From: Butyrivibrio proteoclasticus P6B7
Lineage (GTDB): Bacteria; Bacillota; Clostridia; Lachnospirales; Lachnospiraceae
Length of the DNA: 64,000 nt
NCBI RefSeq assembly: GCF_000622085.1
Contig: NZ_JHWL01000014.1
Coordinates: 1 to 64,000, forward strand
Reading direction: 5' to 3'
The notes beneath the pieces are model-generated. The model was not told the origin of the DNA. It saw only the letters and a list, made by a program, of their open reading frames with translations, and did not search any database. This document shows positions 54,214-63,236 of this stretch, in pieces. Positions within the stretch are counted from its first letter, which is position 1, and each line of letters begins with the position of its first letter. The translations under genes and the position numbers were made by a program.

Positions 54214-56199
54214 TCAATCATAAAATGGCGTAATTCCAAGCTCAGTTATATCGTCGCAGTTAATGATGTATATGTCATCATTAACAATATAGTCTACCCA
54301 CATAGAGAAATTGTAGTACATGACTGGATATTGCCCATCTATATTCTCAGGCCCTGCATCACTTAAAATAAGGCCTAAATATTCCGCAAACTCGTCCTCA
54401 GTACAAGGAAGCATTGTTGTCTCAATAAGGAAATAATGGCCTGACCCCTCACGGGTCTCAATGGCAACCTGTGCATGCCCTGGTGGAAGTATTATAAAGG
54501 TCTTAAAGCCGGCATTTTTAAACAGGCTGGCGATAACCAGGGTTGTCTCAATACAAAGACCACTCTTGCTTTCAAGGACCTCCTCCGGAAGAAGAATGTG
54601 CTGACTCTTTCCATCAATGGAAAAGCCGTCCATGTTATAACGAACGCCGCTATCTGATAGAGCCATCATTGCAGCAGTTGCGTAAAAATATCCATCAGTA
54701 ATATCATCGAATACTTCTGGCGCCTCTGCAGAGAATGAATCCATATCACCGCCGGTGATCAGAGCCAGCTCTTCTTCCGCTGCCGCCTTAAGGTCATAGA
54801 TTGCATCAGCTTCTGGTGTCATGAAGCAAAGAATATTGTCTTTGTTAATAAATCCAAATTCATTGTCTTCCCAGTTAAAATCATTCTTACTTGCAACATG
54901 CACTGGGAATGTCTGAACATCAATCAGTGTACCATCTGTTTCTGTAAGAGCAATGCTAATCTGCGCGTCTCTTGCTACATCGATATTAGAATCCATCAAG
55001 TCTGGTAGTGGCTTAATTGCATAAAGTCCAAGAGAATCAGAAACATGTAAGGTCTCTTTATACTTTTCTGTAAGACCGTTTATCTGGCACTCAACCACAA
55101 CATCTTTTTCCCCGGATATGCATCCTATCTGAACGCGGACGAAATACCTGTAGGAATTATATAAAGATGGATATATGGTCGAAATTGTGTCGTACTCAAA
55201 TTGTAAATCATTCTTGCCTACGTTCTTAAACTCATAGGCTGCGATATCGCTTGGATCAGTCATTTCAAAAACAACCTTGAACTCCTGATAAATAGCATAG
55301 GCTCTATCTCTTTGCTGAATGTAGAAGGAAACCTGATCCTCAATTGAATTATAGTAGTACTCCATACTGGAATTCATATCAGTCCAAATATGATTAAAAC
55401 GGTTAATTGAGCCGTAGAAATCAAGGACATTATTATTGTTCCATGAATCCTTCATATAGGAGATACAGTTATCTGTTAGATCAAGGCTCTGTCCAAGCTG
55501 GTCATGCTCTAATCTAAAGAATGGAGGAATTACCTTAATGCCTTCATAAGCTTCTCTTAAATCAGTACTAAAGGTTTCAAGATAATTAAAATGATCATCG
55601 ATAGTAAGCTCATCACTATCTTCTTCCTCTTTAGCCGCCGCCTCAACATTAGAAAGGCTTCTGACATAGGTGTTGGCATCTCTGCTGTTCCTGTAAGACA
55701 TGTACATAAGGGTGTACATCTCTTCCGCCGCTTGCTGAACATTCTCTGGAAGGCCATCTATCTGATAGAACTTGGTGCGATATTCCTGTAATGCGTCTGT
55801 AGCCGCAGTAATGTCAGTCTCCACGCCGCCAATTGGGTAGTTATGAATATAATCTGCAGTCTCAACTACAAGGGCTTTTAGATTGCTCATTGCAACGCTT
55901 ACCGCAGCATCATTGAGCTTTTTAGGGCTATCTGAAATGGGTAAGAGGTCATTTCTTTTTGCAAATCCCCAGCCTTTATAGCCGCCAAAGCCTATGGCTA
56001 AAACAAGCACCAAAACAAGAGCTGTCTTAAGCAGCCCGTGTTTCTTTTTACGCTTTTTCTTTATGTGGTTGTTATTTGATACTGTGGCATTTGTATATAT
56101 GCCACCCTGAGAACTGGCAATAGCCTCAATATTACCTTCGCAGTGAGGGCATATAGAAGCTGTGTCATTTATCTCATTTCCACAATAAGGGCAAAACAT
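54214..56199 (-). CDS. Zinc-ribbon / one-TM / transglutaminase-like protein, paralogue 4 (last in order)
   Basis: A 661-residue protein. The N-terminal zinc ribbon uses Cys3, Cys6, Cys17 and Cys20. A Lys/Arg-rich stretch (47-54) precedes a single membrane helix (about 56-76), so the ribbon should be inside and the rest outside. An exported helical region (about 95-330) is followed by a beta-rich part (CQINGLTEKYKETLHVSDSL). The C-terminal domain is transglutaminase-like: Cys549 in SGLCIETTLVIASLFKNAGF, His575 in PPGHAQVAIE and Glu593 in FLIETT. It has only a short linker between ribbon and helix. The next paralogue starts 21 bases upstream. Function unknown; peptide cross-linking or cleavage at the surface is possible. 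Confidence 0.8.
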   Translation of the reverse strand: MFCPYCGNEINDTASICPHCEGNIEAIASSQGGIYTNATVSNNNHIKKKRKKKHGLLKTALVLVLVLAIGFGGYKGWGFAKRNDLLPISDSPKKLNDAAVSVAMSNLKALVVETADYIHNYPIGGVETDITAATDALQEYRTKFYQIDGLPENVQQAAEEMYTLMYMSYRNSRDANTYVRSLSNVEAAAKEEEDSDELTIDDHFNYLETFSTDLREAYEGIKVIPPFFRLEHDQLGQSLDLTDNCISYMKDSWNNNNVLDFYGSINRFNHIWTDMNSSMEYYYNSIEDQVSFYIQQRDRAYAIYQEFKVVFEMTDPSDIAAYEFKNVGKNDLQFEYDTISTIYPSLYNSYRYFVRVQIGCISGEKDVVVECQINGLTEKYKETLHVSDSLGLYAIKPLPDLMDSNIDVARDAQISIALTETDGTLIDVQTFPVHVASKNDFNWEDNEFGFINKDNILCFMTPEADAIYDLKAAAEEELALITGGDMDSFSAEAPEVFDDITDGYFYATAAMMALSDSGVRYNMDGFSIDGKSQHILLPEEVLESKSGLCIETTLVIASLFKNAGFKTFIILPPGHAQVAIETREGSGHYFLIETTMLPCTEDEFAEYLGLILSDAGPENIDGQYPVMYYNFSMWVDYIVNDDIYIINCDDITELGITPFYD

Positions 56200-56220
56200 T
56201 TCTAATACTTTTACTCCAAA

Positions 56221-58212
56221 TTAATTATCAAAAGGTGTTATACCATAAATCTCTGCATCATTGCAATTTATGACATGACAATCTTGACCATAAACATACT
56301 CAACCCAGTCCATGGTGTCCAAATAACAAACTGGGTAATTTGTATCTATTCCTTGTGGTTTCTGCATATTAGCCAGGTAACCTGCATATTCCTCAAAATC
56401 CTCTCTGGTATTGGGAATCATGGTGGTTTCGATAAGCAAATACTGTCCTGAACCATCTTTAGTCTCTATAGCAACCTGAGCATGTCCGGGAGGAAGAATT
56501 ATCATGGTACTAAACCCTGCATTCACAAATAAGCTTGCGATAACCAGGGACGTTTCAATACACAAACCACTCTTATTATTAAGAACATCTTCCGGAAGAA
56601 GAATATTCTGATTGCCACCATCGATTGAGAAGCCACTATTATTGTAACGAACTCCACTTTCAGAAAGAGCTATCATTGAAGCCGCAGCACAATAATAGGC
56701 ATCCAGATATTCATTAAATACTACATTCTCATCAGATATAATTTCAGTCATCTGACCATCGGTAATCTCTGATAGGACCTTTTCCGATTTCTGTTTAAAA
56801 GACTCTATACTTGGCGAATTAGGAGTAAGGAAACAAAGAATATTATCCTTACTAATATAGCCAAATTCATCATCCTGCCAGTTAAAATCGTTCTTACTGG
56901 CTATATGTACAGGGAAGGTCTGGGCATCGATCAATGTACCATCAGCCTCTGAGATTGTGACATTCATCTGAGCTTCTCTTGCTGTTGTCAGTGAATAGCC
57001 CTCTTCAAGAGGCTCTGGCTTAATAGCAAAAACGCCAAGTGTTCCATCAATATGAACCGTCTCTTTATAATCCTTGGTAAGTCCTGGGATGCTACACTCT
57101 ATACATATATCTTTTTCCCCTGAAATATTACCAAGTTCAAGGCAAAGAAAATATCTGTATGAGTTATAAAGCGATGGATAAATTGTTGAGATAGGCTCAT
57201 ATTTATACTTAACAGTATTGATGTTGGTGCTTGTAAATTCGTATGCAGCTATCTCGTATACATCAGTCATTTTGTAGACATCGCCTAGTTCATAAAAAAT
57301 ATCAAAGGCATCATCACGTTGCTCATCATAAAAATAGACAATATCAGTGATTATATCCATATAGTACTGCTGATATTTATCGCATTCCTGAAAGATATGG
57401 GTACCACAGGATATACCCGCAACCATATCCAAAATGCTCACTTCGTTATAGGCCTCTCTCATATGAGCAACGTCAGCGTTGTAATCGTTAAGGAAATCCC
57501 CATATAATTCATACTGAAATTCAAAGAAAAGCGGTACCGTATCAATCTTGTCATAAGCCTCAGTCATGGAAGCTGCAGCTTGCTCATAAATACTGATATA
57601 TTTATCATATTCATCAGCACCGTCACCTTCATACTGAGTCATATCCAGGGTTGTTCCAAGCTCCATATAGTAGTCAATATATGCGTGGGATTCACTGTAG
57701 TTACGATAAGCACTGGTCAGAAGGATATACATTTCATCAGCAGCATCATGAACATTATCAGTAAGGCCCTCGATTTTTTTGAATTTATCATAAAAGGCGT
57801 AAACATCCTTTGCAGACTGCTGAATATTTGTATTTACGCCGCCAATTGTATTCTCATTAACATAATCAATGGTCTCATTAATGAGATCCTTAAGCTCTGC
57901 CATAGCCACATTAACAGTGGATACATCAAGAGTCGCCTCATCGCCGGCAATCTGGAAATTAAACCTTTTAGCTACAAATCCCCAGCCCTTGTAACCACCA
58001 AAACCTACGGCTATTGCTAGAAACAAAAGAAGCACAGTCTTTAAAACCCTGTGTTTCTTCTTGGTTTTAACGACTGTGTTTACAGTTGTTGTAGATATTA
58101 AGTTGTCTTTAGCTATTGGCTTTGATTTATCTTCATTAGTTACCTCTGCCCCACAATGAGGGCAGGAGGTAGCTATATCATTGATTTCATTGCCACACTT
58201 TGGACAAAACAT
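56221..58212 (-). CDS. Zinc-ribbon / one-TM / transglutaminase-like protein, paralogue 3
   Basis: A 663-residue protein with the same plan as its neighbours: zinc ribbon (Cys3, 6, 17, 20), a short Asn/Thr/Lys linker, one membrane helix (VLKTVLLLFLAIAVGFGGYK), an exported helical region, a beta-rich part, and a C-terminal transglutaminase-like domain with Cys551 (SGLCIETSLVIASLF), His577 and Glu595. The ATG at 58212 is chosen because AAGGAA lies about nine bases upstream. The triad spacing (26 and 18 residues) is identical to paralogues 2 and 4. It lies 15 bases after the next gene's stop, so the array is one probable operon. Confidence 0.8.
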   Translation of the reverse strand: MFCPKCGNEINDIATSCPHCGAEVTNEDKSKPIAKDNLISTTTVNTVVKTKKKHRVLKTVLLLFLAIAVGFGGYKGWGFVAKRFNFQIAGDEATLDVSTVNVAMAELKDLINETIDYVNENTIGGVNTNIQQSAKDVYAFYDKFKKIEGLTDNVHDAADEMYILLTSAYRNYSESHAYIDYYMELGTTLDMTQYEGDGADEYDKYISIYEQAAASMTEAYDKIDTVPLFFEFQYELYGDFLNDYNADVAHMREAYNEVSILDMVAGISCGTHIFQECDKYQQYYMDIITDIVYFYDEQRDDAFDIFYELGDVYKMTDVYEIAAYEFTSTNINTVKYKYEPISTIYPSLYNSYRYFLCLELGNISGEKDICIECSIPGLTKDYKETVHIDGTLGVFAIKPEPLEEGYSLTTAREAQMNVTISEADGTLIDAQTFPVHIASKNDFNWQDDEFGYISKDNILCFLTPNSPSIESFKQKSEKVLSEITDGQMTEIISDENVVFNEYLDAYYCAAASMIALSESGVRYNNSGFSIDGGNQNILLPEDVLNNKSGLCIETSLVIASLFVNAGFSTMIILPPGHAQVAIETKDGSGQYLLIETTMIPNTREDFEEYAGYLANMQKPQGIDTNYPVCYLDTMDWVEYVYGQDCHVINCNDAEIYGITPFDN

Positions 58213-58227
58213 AAGCAAATTCCTTAA

Positions 58228-60336
58228 TTAGTAATCGAATGGAGTAAGACCTAAGCTCTCTGCGTCGTCGCAAGAGATAATTGTAGGCTGACCATCTAAA
58301 ATATACTGGTACCACTCCTCAGTAGTATATAACGCATTTGGAAAATTATAATTTTGTTCTGGAAGCTGTCCTTCAAGAAGGGCATTTGCATAATAAACGT
58401 ATACATCAGGATCGTTAGGAAGGTAAGTTGTCTCAATCAAAATGTACTGACCAGAACCGTAATAAGTCTCTACTGCCACCTGAGCATGTCCTGTAGGAAG
58501 AAGGATAAATGTGTTATATCCAGCACCTTTAAGCATACTTGCGATTACCAAAGTTGTCTCAATACAAAGTCCGGTCTTATTTGTAAGAACTTCATCAGGA
58601 AGAAGAATATGCTGACTCTGAGATTCCAAAGAGAATCCATCGTTATTATATCTTACTCCATAATCAGAAAGAGCTATCATAGCTGCAGAGGCAACCAAAT
58701 ATGTGTCAGTATAGTCATTATATACTTTTGCATGATCAGCAGAAATATCAGTCATAGCTCCATTTGTTAATTCTGAAAGAGCCTGCTGAGCCTTATCCCT
58801 AAAATCAACAATAAGATCTGAATCAGGAGTGAGGTAGCAAAGGATATTATCCTGATTGATGTAACCAAATTCATCAGAGTTCCAGTTAAAGTCATTCTGA
58901 CTTGTGATATGTACTAGGAAGGTCTGTGTATCAATAATTGTTCCATCAGTCTCAGAAATAGTAACATTCATCTGAGCATCTCTTGCAGATGTAAGTGTTG
59001 CACTATCTACATCAGCTGGTGGCTTAATAGCATATAAGCTCATGCTGTTAGTTACATGAATAGTCTCTTCATACTTCTCTGTAAGGCCGCTGATCTGGCA
59101 CTCAACCACAACGTCCTTCTCTCCTGATACGCAGCCAAGCTCCAATCTAAGGAACTGTCTGTAGCAGTTATAAAGAGATGGACAGATCTGACTAATAGCG
59201 TCATAGTCGTAGCTAAGAGTATTAGAATTAGTAGTCTTAAACTCATAAGCAGCAATATCTTCTGCTTCTGTAAGCTTAAATACTTCCTTGAATTCATTAT
59301 AGATAGAAAGAGCTAAATCCCTCTGAGCAGCGTTAAAGCTTGTGGCAGAATCTGCTACTGAATCCATCTGATCAATATCAGTAGTAAACTCACTACATAT
59401 ATGTCTGAAATAAGTAAGCGCAGCCATAAATGACACAAAATCATTATTGTTATTGCCATCCTGAAGTCTGGTTAAGCAGTCTTCAAAAAGAGCTATATTC
59501 TGACCAAAATGCTCATGCTCTGAAGCAAATAAAGGTGGAACATCTTCTATTTCATCATAGGTTTCCTGAATATCTGAAATAATATCATTACTATCATCTA
59601 TGAAGGAATTGAAATCATTACCAACTTCCATGCTAGCTACACTTGAAAAGTCATCTGCAAATTCTTTAAATGTTGCCTTGTAAACGTAGTTATCTCTTGA
59701 ATTCTTATAGGCATTATATAAAGTAACAAAGAATTCATCGGCTGCAAGCTGAACATTCTCAGGAAGTCCCTCAATTTCATTGAAGTCTTCAAGATATCCT
59801 TCCATAGACTCAAGGGCTTCTTCTCTATCAGTTTTCTTACCGTTAATAGCATTTTCATTAACAAAAGCAACTGTATCCTTCATGAGTTCTTTAAGAGAAG
59901 CAACAGATTCTGTAACTGCTGAAGAATCTAATGTAGCCACGTCAGAGCCAGTTGGCTCAGCATTCATTCTCTTTGAAAGGAATCCCCATCCCTTAAATCC
60001 TCCAAAACCTACAGCTGCTACAAGAATAAGAATGAGAATAGTCTTTAAAACTGTATGCTTCTTCTTAGGCTGAACCTGTGTATTGCCGTAATATGGATCC
60101 TGGTAGCCATACTGATCATACTGCTGATTGTAGCTATCCTGATAGCCATACTGATCATAGCCATTCTGGTTACCATACTGATCGTACTGCTGATTATAAC
60201 CATTCTGATTGCTATACTGATCATAGCCGTATTGACCATTATTCATATTATTTGTTGCTCCAGCAACATATGCCCCACAGTAAGGACAATTCATTGAATT
60301 ATCATCTATAACACTTCCACAATTTGGACAAATCAT
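58228..60336 (-). CDS. Zinc-ribbon / Q-Y-rich linker / one-TM / transglutaminase-like protein, paralogue 2
   Basis: A 702-residue protein. The ribbon (Cys3, 6, 17, 20) is followed by a low-complexity linker (31-90) rich in Gln, Tyr, Asn, Gly and Asp with repeats such as YDQYGNQNGYDQYGYQD. One membrane helix (about 96-117), the exported helical and beta-rich regions and an intact triad follow: Cys591 (SG- replaced by TGLCIETTLVIASML), His617 and Glu635. The start at 60336 is set by GGAGG eight bases upstream; a longer reading frame upstream overlaps the preceding gene and is not used. The helix region is almost identical to that of paralogue 1. Confidence 0.82.
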   Translation of the reverse strand: MICPNCGSVIDDNSMNCPYCGAYVAGATNNMNNGQYGYDQYSNQNGYNQQYDQYGNQNGYDQYGYQDSYNQQYDQYGYQDPYYGNTQVQPKKKHTVLKTILILILVAAVGFGGFKGWGFLSKRMNAEPTGSDVATLDSSAVTESVASLKELMKDTVAFVNENAINGKKTDREEALESMEGYLEDFNEIEGLPENVQLAADEFFVTLYNAYKNSRDNYVYKATFKEFADDFSSVASMEVGNDFNSFIDDSNDIISDIQETYDEIEDVPPLFASEHEHFGQNIALFEDCLTRLQDGNNNNDFVSFMAALTYFRHICSEFTTDIDQMDSVADSATSFNAAQRDLALSIYNEFKEVFKLTEAEDIAAYEFKTTNSNTLSYDYDAISQICPSLYNCYRQFLRLELGCVSGEKDVVVECQISGLTEKYEETIHVTNSMSLYAIKPPADVDSATLTSARDAQMNVTISETDGTIIDTQTFLVHITSQNDFNWNSDEFGYINQDNILCYLTPDSDLIVDFRDKAQQALSELTNGAMTDISADHAKVYNDYTDTYLVASAAMIALSDYGVRYNNDGFSLESQSQHILLPDEVLTNKTGLCIETTLVIASMLKGAGYNTFILLPTGHAQVAVETYYGSGQYILIETTYLPNDPDVYVYYANALLEGQLPEQNYNFPNALYTTEEWYQYILDGQPTIISCDDAESLGLTPFDY
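60067..60246 (-). repeat. In-frame low-complexity repeat (Q/Y/N/G-rich linker of paralogue 2)
   Basis: The DNA repeats codon blocks for DQYGYQD and NQQYDQYG-type units (residues 31-90). It is coding and in frame. Such tracts can change length by slippage or recombination. Confidence 0.8.
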
Positions 60337-60353
60337 CTGTAACGCCTCCAAAA

Positions 60354-62648
60354 TCAATGAGCAAATGGTGCAAGTCCAAGAACTGAACCATCGCTGCAAT
60401 TTACAATATTAAGAGATTCACAATCCATATAATAATTCCAAAGCTCATCATTCAAAATATGAATAGGATACTCAGTATCCATAAGGATAGTCTGCTGCAT
60501 AATAGCCTTACCACTATCATCATACATAGATCTGTCCGCATTGATCTTGGCAGGATCAATAAGAAGATACATGCAGTCCTGATCCCAGGTCTCAAGAAGA
60601 ACGTAAACATGCTCCTCTGACATAACAAGATAAGTATTCATATATGAACTCTGAAGCGCACTGGCAATAACCATAGCCACGTCCATAGCACTTCCACTTC
60701 CTGAAGATATAGTCTCCTCAGGGAACTGAATTGTCTGTGATGTTTCATTTACATCATAGTATTCATCAGTAACAGTAATGCCATTCTGCTGAAGAGCAAG
60801 CATTACAGAAGCTGCATAGTAATATGTATCAATGTAAGTTGCTCCCATCATTGGTCCCTGATATCCAGCAAAAGCAGTCATCTGTCCCTCTGTCATATCA
60901 GAAAGAATATCAATAGCATTTCTCTTAAGATTACTGATAGACTCTGATGATGGAGTAAGGTAGCAAAGTGTATTTACACAGTTACAGAAACCGTAGTCCT
61001 CTTCATAGAACTCAAGGCTGTTCTGATCCGCAATATGTACAGAGAATGTCTGCGTATCAAGAACTGTTCCATCCTTAGTAGTGATTGTGACATTCATATC
61101 AGTATCTGTAGCAGTGATATCATTCATAATTGAAGTATCAGCTGCAGGCTTGATAGGGATGAACAAAATATCATTAGTAACATGGAAGGTCTGCTTATAA
61201 GTCTCTGTAAGTCCATCAATATTGCACTCTACAACAATATCCTGCTCTCCTAAGAAGCACTGAGCCTTAAAGAGAAGGAAATAATCATATGAATTGTAGA
61301 GAGAAGGATAAATATTCTCTACTGCCTCATAGTTAAATACAATCTTATCTGTAGAATTCTGGAATTCATAAGTAACAATTTCTGAATAGTCCTTATCAAG
61401 GACCTCAACTATCTCATCAAAAAGAGCTCCAATTTTCTCAGACTGAGCCTCTAACTGATCAGCAGAATAATAAATGTAATTGGCAAACTCAGCAATTTCA
61501 TCAGAAACCTTCTGGAAGAAATAAGCACCAACACTAAGACCTGAAGAAATTCTAACAAGGTCATCATAAGTTACACCAACACCAATCTGGTACATATAAT
61601 CATCCATGATCTGAAGCTTGGATGAAATATTAGAAACTACATATGTATATCCTGGAGGGCAATCAAGCTGATCCAACTGCTGCTTTAATGATGATATAAG
61701 CTCTGTATTGCTGTTATAGTACTGACAAGCCTCATCATATGTAGAAATGATCTTAAGCTCTGTCATCTGCTCTGCAATTTCTTCAAAATCATCATAGAAC
61801 TGTGCATTTGCGTAATATACATCGTATGCATTAACTATTGCCTTGATGCAAGTATCAGTAGCAGTCTGAACGTTAGTAGGAAGATTCTTCATCTTAGCGA
61901 ACTGATCATAGTATGTGTGCATCTGCTCGCAGGCTTCATCACCATCTGTGTCCTCGCCTCCGATACAGTAATCACCAATGTATTCATCCATTTCAGTCAT
62001 AAGGGCTTTAAGGTCTTCGATAGCCTGAAGCTGCTCGGAAGATGCTGTTACAGCAACGTCAACAGCGCCATCTGTGCCCATTTTATTTGACAGATACTTC
62101 CAGCCCTTAAATCCACCAAAACCAACAGCTACAACAAGGATAAGGATAAGCACTGTCTTTAATACAGTATGCTTTTTCTTAGGCTGCTGAACATTGTTGT
62201 AATATGGATCCTGGTAGCCATACTGATCATAACCGCCCTGATACTGGTCATTATAATGGCCATAGCTGTTCTGATCGTATCCGTTCTGATACTGATTCAT
62301 ATTCTGATCGAATCCGTTTTGGTACTGGTCTCCAAACTGACCACCAAAGCCATTCTGATCCTGGAACTGATTCTGGAACTGGTTCTGGAATTGATCCTGG
62401 TACTGACCATTGTACTGACCAGAATAAGGATCATTGTTATTAGAATACTGACCTGAGAACTGATCATTATTGAATTGGTTATTGAACTGATTATTGTACT
62501 GATTATCAAACTGATTATTGTACTGATTATTGCCATTCATCTGGCCACCAAGTAATACGGTCTCCCCGTTATAACCAAATGAATAACCACAATATGGACA
62601 TGATGAACTATGATCATCAATCTGATTGCCACAATTTGGACAAAGCAT
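60354..62648 (-). CDS. Zinc-ribbon / Q-N-rich linker / one-TM protein with inactive transglutaminase-like domain, paralogue 1
   Basis: A 764-residue protein, first in the array. The ribbon has Cys3, 6, 17 and 20. The linker (about 38-155) is strongly Gln/Asn-rich with Tyr, Phe, Gly and Asp, prion-like in composition. The membrane helix is about 162-182 and is nearly identical to that of paralogue 2. The exported region is more divergent. Aligning the C-terminal domain gives Ala654 in place of the catalytic Cys (SGSAMDVAMVIASAL), with His680 kept and Asp698 in place of Glu. It is therefore probably a non-catalytic member. GGGAGG lies about ten bases before the ATG. An AT-rich leader of about 230 bases lies upstream. 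Confidence 0.82.
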   Translation of the reverse strand: MLCPNCGNQIDDHSSSCPYCGYSFGYNGETVLLGGQMNGNNQYNNQFDNQYNNQFNNQFNNDQFSGQYSNNNDPYSGQYNGQYQDQFQNQFQNQFQDQNGFGGQFGDQYQNGFDQNMNQYQNGYDQNSYGHYNDQYQGGYDQYGYQDPYYNNVQQPKKKHTVLKTVLILILVVAVGFGGFKGWKYLSNKMGTDGAVDVAVTASSEQLQAIEDLKALMTEMDEYIGDYCIGGEDTDGDEACEQMHTYYDQFAKMKNLPTNVQTATDTCIKAIVNAYDVYYANAQFYDDFEEIAEQMTELKIISTYDEACQYYNSNTELISSLKQQLDQLDCPPGYTYVVSNISSKLQIMDDYMYQIGVGVTYDDLVRISSGLSVGAYFFQKVSDEIAEFANYIYYSADQLEAQSEKIGALFDEIVEVLDKDYSEIVTYEFQNSTDKIVFNYEAVENIYPSLYNSYDYFLLFKAQCFLGEQDIVVECNIDGLTETYKQTFHVTNDILFIPIKPAADTSIMNDITATDTDMNVTITTKDGTVLDTQTFSVHIADQNSLEFYEEDYGFCNCVNTLCYLTPSSESISNLKRNAIDILSDMTEGQMTAFAGYQGPMMGATYIDTYYYAASVMLALQQNGITVTDEYYDVNETSQTIQFPEETISSGSGSAMDVAMVIASALQSSYMNTYLVMSEEHVYVLLETWDQDCMYLLIDPAKINADRSMYDDSGKAIMQQTILMDTEYPIHILNDELWNYYMDCESLNIVNCSDGSVLGLAPFAH
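62184..62537 (-). repeat. In-frame Q/N-rich repeat tract (linker of paralogue 1)
   Basis: Coding repeats for NNQFNNQ, QNQFQNQFQ and DQYQNGYDQ units (residues about 38-155). Repeated ATTATTGTACTG/CTGATT-type blocks are visible on the plus strand. The tract is likely to vary in length between strains. Confidence 0.8.
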
Positions 62649-62835
62649 TTAAAATATTCCTCCCATACGCCCTAGTATATTAACGCTAAAAAGCGAAAAT
62701 TTCCAATTGAGTATACCTTTTTATTGAAGAAAATACAAGCAACAAAATAGTTTTTCCGCTTCTATACTTAAATACAAATGGCCCCCATAAAATGTTGCAT
62801 GCCATCTGATATTTTTAATATTTTTTATTACAAAA

Positions 62836-62861
62836 AAATAGGAAGCCTAAGCTTCCTATTT
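62836..62861 (-). terminator. Terminator of the small lipoprotein gene
   Basis: On the minus strand AAATAGGAAGC pairs with GCTTCCTATTT around a four-base loop, followed by a T-run. It is about 20 bases after the stop at 62880. Confidence 0.85.
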
Positions 62862-62879
62862 GTAAATCGCCACTTTAAA

Positions 62880-63143
62880 TCAATCAATTTTCTCGTAAGT
62901 ATAAGATGTAATACCAAGGCCCTGCTCATCAGCAGCCTTCTTAGCTTCCTCAAGACAATCCTTACAGATATCTGCTGAAGTGCTCTCACTGTAGCCTAAC
63001 AGACTAGCTGTAGCTGTAAATCTGTATAATACAGCTGTCTTTCCGCAAGCTTCACATGTCCCCTTTTTAGCACCACATCCAGCAGTTGTCATCATAAGAA
63101 CCACTGCAAAAGCGATTGCTACAACTCTTTTTGATTTCCTCAT
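62880..63143 (-). CDS. Small lipoprotein with a CxxC/CxxC zinc-finger-like domain
   Basis: An 87-residue protein with a signal peptide and lipobox (TTAGC, Cys23). The mature part has two CxxC pairs, Cys30/Cys33 (CEAC) and Cys60/Cys63 (CKDC), which suggest a metal site or a redox site outside the membrane. I do not recognise the family. AAGGAG lies about 11 bases before the ATG. It is between ssrA and the zinc-ribbon array and has its own terminator. Confidence 0.75.
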   Translation of the reverse strand: MRKSKRVVAIAFAVVLMMTTAGCGAKKGTCEACGKTAVLYRFTATASLLGYSESTSADICKDCLEEAKKAADEQGLGITSYTYEKID

Positions 63144-63236
63144 TTTCCATACATCTCCTTGTTTTTAATGCAAATGGTAAAAAGAAAATCCCCCTTTAAT
63201 CACATCGAATCATAGTCCGATGCTCTTTCGCCAAAA

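Noticed and set aside
60067..60246. Short repeated DNA blocks that might suggest a CRISPR array
   Set aside because: The repeats are in frame, encode the Q/Y/N/G-rich linker of a full-length protein, and lack uniform repeats with unique spacers; the same holds for 62184-62537.
60337..60399. Longer N-terminus for the protein starting at 60336
   Set aside because: The extension overlaps the end of the upstream gene and puts 21 unrelated residues before the zinc ribbon. GGAGG eight bases before 60336 and the paralogues support the shorter start.
63144..63236. Intrinsic terminator for ssrA
   Set aside because: The CATCG/CGATG stem is short with a ten-base loop, and the T-tract lies well downstream, so it was not listed as a feature.
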